Below are positions 55,072-64,000 of a stretch of 64,000 nucleotides of DNA, piece after piece (the first letter of the stretch is position 1; every line of letters starts with the position of its first letter). The position numbers and the translations under genes were made by a program. The DNA is from Clarkia xantiana subsp. parviflora (taxonomy: Eukaryota > Streptophyta > Magnoliopsida > Myrtales > Onagraceae), in NCBI GenBank assembly GCA_036873135.1, contig JAPTYO010000015.1:5788839-5852838 (forward strand), read 5' to 3'. The notes below the pieces were generated by a model. That model saw nothing but the letters and a program-made list of their open reading frames with translations, was not told where the DNA came from and ran no database searches.

Positions 55072-57744
55072 ATGTCTGGTAAGGAAACACTCTCCGTTGC
55101 TTGTTCGTCTTTTTCTTTATAATTTTTCCCAGAGTCCCACTGTATTTTCTTGCCCTGGTTGCTTTTCAGACAGCGGTTCCAGCTCCGAGGGGAGAAAACC
55201 TTTTAAATTTGACTATGCTCCAAATGAGATTTCCACCACTGCTTATGATGCAGCTCTCCGAGAGGGCTGCATCACCATCACCTGGGAACCTCGTTTCCCG
55301 TATCCTCGACATCGTCCCTCGAGTGACCCTGAGGTTACTCGTCCCCAGAAAGGGGAGGTATTTGTCTCTACGGGACAAATATCAGCGGGGATCAGGTTCC
55401 CCTTTTGTGGTAACCTGGTTGAGCTGTGCCAACACTATCCAACACACCCCACTACCTTCTCTCCTCATGCCATCCGCATCTGGAACGCCTTTCAAGTCCT
55501 CTGTCTCCGACAGAAGTGGGTCTACAGCCTTCAACTTTTCCGGACCTTCTATGGGTTGAAGTGCAACGAGGCGGGGGTTTGCGCCTTCTACCCTCGGATG
55601 CCCAAGTAGAGTAAGCAGCAGCTTGCCCGGCACGGTTGGACCAGTGACACCTGGAAGGTGGTCAAGGGTCGGGGACTCTTGATCGATACGGGGTCCGACA
55701 ACAGTAGCTGGAAGAAGAGCTACTTCTTCATCCGACATTCTTCCATTCCTTGGCCTCGGTGGGAGGTGGCAGCAGACCCTCCGCCTGCTTTCCACTCTTA
55801 TGCTGATGAGGATTTCGAGACCCTCCAATTGATCAGCTTTATCGTTGGGGGGAGTCTTACACTTCTCTCAATGCTAACTCTTTGGTGGAGCGGGACCTGG
55901 TGCATGCCGGGGTCCGACTCCTCAGTATTGTCTCTGGGGGGCAGCTCTTCGACGGCCCTTCTAGCGTGGTCCCTTGGGTAAATTTCTAACTTTTCTTCGT
56001 TTATTGTTTGCAGCCAAGAAGGTATCTGTGCTGACCGATCTATTCCTTAAGCAGGGGGAGACCGATGCTGTCCAAGAGGAAGTCTGCTAAGAAGGCTGCT
56101 GCCAGGTCGGGGTCTCCTTCAGCGGAGCAGCCCAAGCGGCCACGGGTGGATCTGGACCAACTCTTTGAGGTCCAGAATGCTGAAGAAGGTAAACAACTCC
56201 GACTTGCTATTAAATCGTATAAAAGGATGGTCCCGTCGGACTTGATTTCCTCGACCAAGAAAGGCCGTATTGCTGATGTCAAAAGGATCCTTCGAGGCGA
56301 AACTCACCGAGTCTTGAAGGCAGGCTACTATCACTACCGCGGGAAGGATCAATACGTCTCCCGACGTATCATTTGGTGTAAGAATCCCGATGAACTTCCT
56401 GACTACCTATCTGAAGCTCTTCATCCTCCAGGTGCAGGTCGCTCGGGAGCTTCCTCGGGTGCTGCAGCTTCCACAGATGCACCGCCTTCAGCGGGGGTGC
56501 CTTCCTCAGCTGGAGAGAAGGCACCATCTGGTGAACAGTTTTGCCAGGTGGAGACTCTGGACTCCTCCGAGGAGACCGGCGGGGTTGACCCCCCTCAGCA
56601 GCGTCGGAAGGCGGGGCAATCCCCTTTGAAACCAACCCCTCAGGGGCCGCCTCCCTCGTCTTCTCCGCAGCAGCGGGAGCTCTCACCTATCCACGACTTC
56701 TCTCCCTCCCCTGTCCGGGCCGAGACGGAGATGTGCCCTTCTCTTCCTCGTCCCATCTCTCCCCTTGCTCTTGATGGGGACTTCTACAGGCCCTTCAACT
56801 CTTCACAGGCCGATGCCCCCTGGGCTCCTATCCAGACACTTCAGGGAGTCCCGCTCACACAAGGGGAACAGGACCAAGAACTGGCCCTGCATCTGCTGGC
56901 GGGTTCCATCCTGCCCTCTATGCGACATCCGATTCACCTCAATCGGACGCATATGCAGCGGGACGTCAGGGGTATGGCTGTGCGCCGCATCGAGGTGAGA
57001 CTTTGCTTCTTTCTTGTTGATCGATAAATCGGGTCTTTTGTCCTTCTAATACTCTTTTCCTTTTGATTGCAGGAGCTTGGGGATTACAACCGCCTCATCG
57101 GGTATGTCATTGCCTACGATGAGGCCCGGGAGCGGGACCGAGGAGTCCGTGAGCAGCTTCAGGCGGATCTCAAGGCCTCCCAGTCTTCGCGGGGGAAGCT
57201 GGCCAAAGAGCTGGCTGTCCTCAATGAGAAGATTCTGGGCCTTCAACAGCAGATCGCAGACTTCGAGGGGCTCTTGAGGCAAGAGCGGCAAGAGCGGGGG
57301 GCAGTCGTGGATCGGCTGACCCAGGAGAAGAAGGCCGCCGAGGAGCAGCTGGTCCTCGAGAAGAAGGCTCTGGAGGAGCTGATCGCGGGGTCCCCGGCAC
57401 GGCTGGCCGAAGCGGAGGCCAAGGGTCGGGAGGACTATCGAAGGTCGGAGGGCTTCCAGGCTGACGCCATGAAGTTCTTTGGCGCGGAGGTGGAGAACAC
57501 TCTCTTCAACGCCGTTGAGGAGCTCCACCTGGAGTACGGGGATGCCATAAACTTCGACAAGTCTCCTTCCCTCGCTCCCTTTGCGAAGAAGTATTTTGCT
57601 CTTTCCGAGGAGAGTGATGGGGGGAGTACCCCCATAATTGTCGAAGACGCCTCTGAGCTTCCAAGTGCGGACGCCCCGACAGCCAATCCTCCCGAAGTCA
57701 ATCCTGTGGACCCCTCTGCTGCTGCTGATAAGGACCAAGCTTGA
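55072..57744 (+). pseudogene. E aORF, antisense gene with 7-nt first exon
   Basis: ATGTCTG (55072-55078) is followed by GTAAGG, an intron to TTTTCAG (55169), and exon 2 at 55170, giving MSDSGSSSEG at the start. Exon 2 carries the PF04195-like domain (GIRFPFCGNLVEL, FQVLC, LFRTFYGLK, SYFFIRHSS) to about 55980. Exon 3 starts near 56014 (basic, then Ser/Pro-rich, VSRRIIWCKNPDELP) and ends at 56994 (GT). The last exon, 57073-57744, is a coiled coil ending in Asp/Ala. A TAG at 55607, a frameshift near 55830 and an 11-base loss near 56075, each relative to D, show it is broken. It is antisense to E gag-pol. Confidence 0.82.
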
Positions 57745-57879
57745 ATGCTTTTAACTTTCAGAGTCCTTGTATTTTCTTCTCTTGTGTCGTCGTCGGGCCT
57801 TCGAGCCCTTTATCAATATTAGACTCCTTTCATCCGGATCTCTTGTTGTCTTTCGTCTTTCCCGACTATTTAACAACTC

Positions 57880-58645
57880 GCACCACATAAGGCGACTTAG
57901 CATCGAGTGCATCACTTAAGACGACTTAGTTCTTTAGCAGCCGAAACTTCGATACTTACGAATTTCTCATACGTCCTTCCTGACGATTTAATAACTTGCA
58001 CCACTTAAGGCGACTTAATCCCACGCATCCCTTAAGACGACTTTTGAATACTTAGAATAAATCTAAGTATTGTGCACCACTTAAGGCGACTTTCATCGTG
58101 CACCACTGAAGGCGACTTTCGGATACTTAGAATAAATCTAAGTATTGTGCACCACTTAAGGCGGCTTTCGGATACTTAGAATAAATCGAAGTATTGTGCA
58201 CCACTTAAGGCGGCTTTCATCATGCACCACTGAAGGCGACTTTCATCGTGCACCACTGAAGGCGACTTTCATCGTGCACCACTGAAGGCGACTTTTATCG
58301 TGCACCACTGAAGGCGACTTTCATCGTGCACCACTGAAGGCGACTTTTATCGTGCACCACTGAAGGCGACTTTCATCGTGCACCACTGAAGGCGACTTTC
58401 ATCGTGCACCACTGAAGGTGACTTTCATCGTTCACCACTGAAGGCGACTTTTACACTTAGCATAAATCTAAGGACAAATCTTATTTGGAAGCGACCTCTT
58501 TATTAATTGGCATAAGATAAGCTTACATCGAATTAAACGATAAACAGCATACACCACTTAAGGCGATTTTACATCGGGCACCACTTAAGGCGACTTTATC
58601 GGGCACCACTTAAGGCGACTTTCTCGGACACCACTTAAGGCGACT
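57880..58645 (-). repeat. E tandem array
   Basis: About twenty-five copies of GCACCACTTAAGGCGAC or GCACCACTGAAGGCGAC, expanded compared with D. The 58213-58440 stretch repeats every 26 bases. Perfect 9-bp hairpin ATACTTAGA-ATAAA-TCTAAGTAT at 58048-58070, with more copies nearby. Confidence 0.9.
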
Positions 58646-58649
58646 TTCT

Positions 58650-60320
58650 TCAAGCATGATGTTTCTTCAAGTGTTCGCCACTGAAAGAATGCTTTAACGG
58701 TCTGCCATCGAGGTCTTCCAACTTGTATGCGTTCGGAGCTGGCATCCCCACGATCTTATAAGGTCCTTCCCATTTTGGTGACATCTTGTTGATTCGATCC
58801 AAAAGGGTGAACTCGTTGCGACGCCAAACCAGCTCCCCGACGAAGAACTGTCGGGACTTCACTCGCCGATTATAGTACCTGGCCGTCGCTAAGCGCATTC
58901 GTGCTTGGACTTCATCGGCTTCCCGCCTTTTCTCTTCAAGTAGGTCCAAGTCCAGACGTCTCACTTCATCGTTCGTTAGGGGCTCGTAATATCTCATCCG
59001 ATGGGATGCCACAGCTACCTCCACAGGAGCGACAGCTTCCGTGCCATAAACAAGGCCAAACGGAGTCTCTCCTGTTGAACGTTTGGGTGTCGTTCTAACA
59101 GCCCAAAGTACATTTTCCAGTTCGTTCAGCCATTTGCCCTTCAAGGCATAGACCCTCTTCTTCAGGCCATCCATCACGATTTTGTTGGCTGACTCCACCT
59201 GGCCATTAGTCTGAGCATGGCGTACGGAGGCGGTCCGATGCTCGACGTTCAGTTCTTCCAGATACTCCCTCACCTGAGAGCCGTTAAACGGTGGGCCATT
59301 GTCGCTGATCACCACCTTAGGAATCCCGTATCTGGACACGATGTGGGTTTGGAGGAATTTGACGATCTGGTTCCCCGTTGTTCTGGCCAATGCCTTCGCC
59401 TCTATCCATTTCGAAAAATAATCGATAGCTACAAGTAAATACTTACATTGTCCTTGTGCTTGTGGAAGAGGTCCCACCAAGTCGATGCCCCACTGCGCGA
59501 AGGGCCAAGCGCTCTTGATGGATGTCAGGTTAGCAGCCGGAGCCACAATACTCGGGGCGTACCTCTGGCACGCGTCACATGATCGGACCAACGCCGTTGC
59601 TTCTTTGTTCATCGTGGGCTAATAGTAGCCTAAGTTCAACACCTTCCTCAAAATGGATCGGGCCCCTTCGTGACAAGCCGCGATCCCCTCATGCATTTCC
59701 TTCAGGATTCGGTAGGTGTCGGGTTCTGCTACACACTTCAGGTACGGAGTCGAGAACCAGCCCTTCTTGTACAGCTGATTGTCCAGCATCACATAATTAG
59801 ACGCGATCCGACATATCCTGTCTGCTGCTACCTTATCCTCGGGGACTGCCCCCGTAGTCAGATACGCGACTATCGGAGTCATCCAAGTGGGCTCCTCCTC
59901 CGATTTTGCTTCAACGGTGCACACCTGCGTGGGGTCGATGTTTGACAAGATCACCTTCTCCAGGAAGTGCACCTTCCGATTTTCTTCTAAGGGTGCCCCC
60001 AGGGCAAATTTGCTCAAGGCGTCTGCCTCTACGTTCTCCTCCCTCGGAATAGCCTCGATATCGAAGCTTTTGAAGCTCTCTCTCAGGGTTTGTACCTCTC
60101 GCAGATACTTCTTCATTATCGGGCTCCTTGCTTCGTATCGCCCTTGAACCTGGTTCACGATTAATGCCGCGTCGCACTTCACTCTCAAGTGATCGATTCC
60201 AGTGCCTTTAGCGATTTTTAGGCCCGTGATAAGAGCTTCATACTCCGCTTCATTGTTCGTGGCCTTGAATGTTAAAGCCAAGGCGTATCGGAGAGGTTCA
60301 TCTTCACCTGGTGGTATCAA
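58650..60320 (-). pseudogene. pol: E second RNase H and integrase
   Basis: 60320-59619 covers the second RNase H (NNEAEYEAL, DALSKFALG) and the start of the integrase zinc region. A TGG-to-TAG change near 59615 precedes 59612-58650, the integrase core (WGIDLVGP, ISDNGPPF, QVESANK) and tail. It matches D at protein level apart from a few residues. Confidence 0.9.
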
Positions 60321-63226
60321 TAAAAAACCCGCTCCTGATCCGTCTGAACTTGCGGAGCCGTCCGTGACATTTCCCAGGTATTTTCTTTGTTTGGCTGTTC
60401 TGATTGCTCTGCCCTCTCTGGTTGTTCTTCTATCGGGACCTCCATGGTTGCCCCCTCTACAGGGCCCGTTTCTTCTAGATCGGGGGCTGTAGATTCTGCT
60501 ATAAAGTCCGCCAATGCCTGGCCCTTGATTGCCGTTCTTGGAGCAAAGTGTATTCGAAACTCACTGAGCTCTACTGCCCATTTCACCAATCTCCCCGACG
60601 CATCCGGTCGGTTCAAAAAATGCTTCAAAGGCTGGTTCGTTAGCACAGTGATCTCGTGTGCGTGGAAATATGGCCTTAGCTTCCGAGCAGTAATTATCAA
60701 CGCAAAGAGGTACTTCTCAACGGCGGGATAGTTCAATTCAGATTTGGCAAATGCCTTGCTTACATAATCGACGGGGACTTGATTACCCTCGACAACCTTT
60801 ACTAACACAGAGCTAATGGCAAATTCAGAAACAGCCAAATAAAGGAAGAGCGGCTCGCCTGGAACCGGTTTCGCCAGCGGCGGGTGTGTGCGAAGATGCT
60901 GCTTGAGTGCTTGGAACGCCTCTTCACATTTGGCGGTCCATTCGAATTTTTTGTTGGCCCTCAAGACTTCAAAAAACGGCATTGATCGGTCGCTGGCTTT
61001 GGACAAGAAGCGGTTCATTGCAGCTAGTCGGCCATTCAGTACTTGCACCTCCCGATGGTTTATCGGAGACTGCATCTCCTCGATTGCCCTCAGCTTCTCA
61101 GGGTTCACTTCAATTCCTCTTTGGCTCACCATGAAGCCCAAAAACTTCCCTGAGTGGACTCCGAAGGCGCATTTCGTCGGGTTCAAGCGAACCTGATGAA
61201 GCCTCATCCGCTCAAACGCCATGGTGAGGTTGTGCACGTGATCCTCGGCTTGTCGGGACTTCACCAGCATATCATCCACGTAAGCTTCCATGGTTTCTCC
61301 CAGCATATCCCCAAACAGCTTGTTCACCATCCGCTGGTAGGTTGCTCCGGCATTGATCAACCCGAAAGGCATGACATCGTAGTGATAGATGTCGCTGTCT
61401 GCATAGAACGCAGTGTGGGGGGCGTCTTCCTTGGCCATCTTGATCTGGTTGTAGCCCGAATACGCATCCATGAAACTCAGCAGCTCATGTCCTGATGTGG
61501 CATCCACCAGCTGGTCAATCCTCGGGAGCGGATAGCAATCCTTTGGACAAGCCTTGTTCAAGTCGCGGAAGTCCACGCACATTCGCCACTTCCCGTTAGT
61601 CTTCTTCACCAGCACTGGGTTGGCGACCCAAGTCTGGAATCGGAGCTCCTTAATGAAACCAGCATCGAGCAACCTGCCCACTTCTTGCTGGATCGCGATC
61701 TTCTTATCCGTGCCCATCGGACGCCTTTTCTGTGTGATAGGCTTGATCGCGGGATCTATCTTCAGCTCGTGCACGATCACGTCGGGGCTGATTCCTGGCA
61801 TATCGCTGGGGGACCAGGCTAACAGCTCTTTGAACTCTTTCAGCAACTCCACCAATTTTTGGGCTGTCTCTTCAGTTAGAGCAGACCCGATTTTCACCTT
61901 CCTCTGGGGTCCGTCGATCTCGACTTCTTTCAGATCTTCTACGGGGGCGGGACGCCCAAACTCTTCTCTGGGATCTGTGTCTGTCTGGAGGACAGTCATG
62001 GCCTCTCGCCTCCTCCTTCGAGTGGCATTAACATAGCATTTTCGGGAAGCCACCTGGTCGCCCTTGACCTCTCCGACCCCGTGGTCAGTCGGGAACTTCA
62101 TCTTCTGGTGCACAGTCGAGGCAACCGCCATCAGGGGATTGATGGTGGTTCTCCCGATAATTGCATTGTAGGTCCCCGCGGAATCAACCACGACAAACTC
62201 CACGTTCCTCCTTTCTGATTTCCACCCGCTACCAAACTCCACTGGTAAGGTGATCACTCCTAGCGGGTAGGAGGTTGAGCCAGAGAACCCGACCATCGGG
62301 AAGTTTGCCTCCTTCAGATCTTTCTTCGTTTTCCCCATGGCTTCCAGCGCGTCCATGAATAGAATGTCGGAGGAGCTCCCTCCGTCGATTAGGATTCTCT
62401 TCATCTCAAACCCATCCACATCCAGGGTTACCATCAGGGCGTCGTCGTGCGTGGTCTCCACGCCTATGAGGTCTTCAGACGAGAAGGAGATTACCATCTC
62501 TTCTTTCAAGGTCCAAGATCGAGACCTCTTACCCAGCACCACCGCTGTAGGGATCCTAGAGGCGTAAACCTCTCGAGCGGATGAGGTATCTCCTCCAGCA
62601 GCAAATCCTCCATGAATCACGTTGATGACTCGTCTTTCTTTGCGAACACCGGATGACTCTGGATCAGTTCTCTTCTTCTTCGGGGACCGATCGCGGGATC
62701 GGGAACGGGACCGCGATCGGGACCGAGAGTGGGACCTGTATCGTTTGTCCCCGACGAACTCCTTGAGCTTTCCCTTCTGGATTAGCTTTTCAATCTCCTT
62801 CTTCAGCTCCCGACAGTGATTGGTGTCGTGGCCATTTGCGCGGTGAAACCGACAATAGCGATCTGTGTGGGACCCCAGGAATTCTCCATATTTCTTCGGG
62901 GGGTACCTGGAGATACCTTGTCGTTCCATGACTGTCAGCACTTCCGCCATGGAGCAGTTGAGAGGAATGTCGAGATCTTCCCGCTTATCCTTCCTTGAAG
63001 AACGTCTGTCGTCCCTCCGATCCGGACGACCTCGATTCTTGCTACTGTCGGGTTTACCCTTTGACTTACGATCGTCGAAAGGTTTACTCGACTGCTTCCC
63101 TTTGTTCGACTTCGGGGGCTCCAGTTCTCCCGCGGCTATCTTTGACTCCTGGACATCGATCTGCCGCTTCACCCTCTTCTGTAATGCCTCCATGTTCCAC
63201 ACAGCTTTCTCAGCCACGCTGTGCAT
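60317..63226 (-). pseudogene. gag-pol: E gag (3' part)-protease-RT-RNase H
   Basis: Starts at the A2 insertion within the capsid C-terminus (HSVAEKAVWNMEAL). Then the knuckle YCRFHRANGHDTNHC, Arg-Ser dipeptide run (about 62755-62690), DGGSSSDIL protease, and without interruption RT (YVDD) and the first RNase H. A one-base deletion near 60370 at the start of the second RNase H shifts the frame. The continuous protease-RT frame shows gag-pol is one ORF in this family. Confidence 0.92.
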
Positions 63227-64000
63227 TGATGGATATACGCCCAATTTGAACCCGTTGACTTCCAAACCGTTGTATTTTTATCGTCCCATCGCCAATTATA
63301 AATCGAAACTTCAACCCGGACACTTCGCGAGAACATCGACGGCTCGGACGGGGCCGAAGCGCCCGTCCGACAGAGGCGAACTCACCTAGGTGAGGTTGGG
63401 TGGCCACACCCGACCTCCCCTAGGGGAGATCGGGTTGGCCAACCCGATCTCTCCTAGGAGAGATCGGGTTGGCCAACCCGATCTCTCCTAGGAGAGATCG
63501 GGTCGGCCAACCCGATCCCTCCTAGGAGGGATGGGGTTGGCCAACCCCACCCTCCCTAGGAGGGGTTGGGTGTCCTCACCCAACCCCTACCCTTGGGGGT
63601 CGGATTTCTCCCCCCCCAAGGGCCCCGACACCACCCTCGGACTCCCATGCTCGGTCCACTCCGCCTACCTCCTCCGAATCCTAAGGTCTTAATTATGTGC
63701 TTAAAGGTTAATTAATTGTGTTTAAAGGCTAACGATGTCATTAAGCCACCTTAATGACACCGTTGCCTATAAATACCCCACCTTCACATCTCATTTGATC
63801 ATCTTGGCCATTTGGACATTTTAGCTCTGACATCTCTCTAGCTTTATCTCTCTAGAAAAGTACTGACTTAGGCATCGGAGAGGGTTCACCAGGCACCACC
63901 CCCCCCCCTCCTCCGTGTCTGGTATTGCCCCTTCTGCAGGGTAGAAGGAGAGAAGAAACAAAGGAAGGAAGGAAGGAAAAGAGAAGATAGGCTAAGGTAG
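63227..64000 (+). mobile_element. A2: 5' LTR of a second A-family element, cut by window end
   Basis: Starts TGATGGATATACG directly after TGCAT (63222-63226, presumed target duplication) in E gag. It matches A1 8977 onward but has six rather than eight CCTAGG palindromes. Inverted repeat 63731-63745 and 63750-63764 (one mismatch), TATAAATA 63768-63775, C-rich hairpin near 63890-63922. It runs off the window before the LTR end. Confidence 0.93.

Larger units (their letters stand above)
53818..63226 (-). mobile_element. Element E: second D-family copy, inverted, inserted in D aORF
   Basis: The minus-strand 3' LTR is 53818-54515, the polypurine tract 54531-54516, then aORF (plus strand), hairpin array, integrase, RNase H, RT, protease and gag up to 63226, where A2 interrupts. 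CCAGA at 53813-53817 should be the target duplication; its partner and the 5' LTR lie beyond the window. E is close to D throughout but has different lesions, so neither copy is active alone. Confidence 0.92.

Overview
This window is eukaryotic nuclear DNA from a flowering plant, almost certainly heterochromatic or intergenic DNA of a repeat-rich genome. I see no conventional host gene, rRNA, tRNA or bacterial signature. Nearly every base belongs to LTR retrotransposons inserted into one another. They can be unpicked from LTR ends, 5-bp target-site duplications (TSDs) and matching flanks.

Nesting, outermost first. A Ty1/copia element C2 survives as 43320-44067. A second copy of the same family, C1 (9912-43319, + strand), sits inside it. 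Inside C1 are A1 (1-9911, + strand, in the C1 5' LTR) and the 25-kb footprint of F (12194-37163, - strand, TSD TATGG). F carries B (17243-25968, + strand, TSD CGCAC) in its antisense gene, and the copia element G (29904-35456, - strand, TSD CAAGC) in its gag. Separately, C2 was hit by D (44068 onward, + strand). D was hit by its own sibling E (53818 onward, - strand), and E by A2 (63227 to beyond the window, + strand), a second copy of the A family.

A, B, F and D/E all look like Ty3/gypsy elements of the Tat group. They share a TGGCGCCGTC-type primer-binding site, a TTGACTCGGGGG or CTTGGGGGCA-type polypurine tract, a Gag with CHHC zinc knuckle and a DGGS protease. They also share an intron-containing gene antisense to gag-pol (called aORF here), which has a 'putative gypsy-type transposase'-like domain and a C-terminal coiled coil. 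Only D and E encode reverse transcriptase, two RNase H domains and integrase, and each is broken by different lesions. A1 has one intact 1093-residue Gag and no polymerase. Its ORF reads gag-protease-second gag (a repeated capsid C-terminal segment plus a second zinc knuckle). The same order is recognisable in the diverged F.

The most interesting signals are structural. (1) Gag-PR-Gag' recurs in polymerase-less elements. (2) The aORF gene recurs in five elements, in E with its own TATA box and a 7-nt first coding exon. (3) At the meeting point of gag-pol and the convergent aORF lies a family-specific array of short hairpins, whose stems differ by compensatory base changes between repeats. (4) The LTRs of four families carry a hairpin at the same place near TTGCAGG, C-rich loop included in A/B/F, again with compensatory stem changes. 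(5) A/B LTRs have a 15-bp inverted repeat abutting the TATA box and a copy-variable array of CCTAGG-centred palindromes. Together this suggests a group of autonomous (D/E) and dependent (A, B, F) elements sharing cis signals. That interpretation is inference; the sequences themselves are visible.
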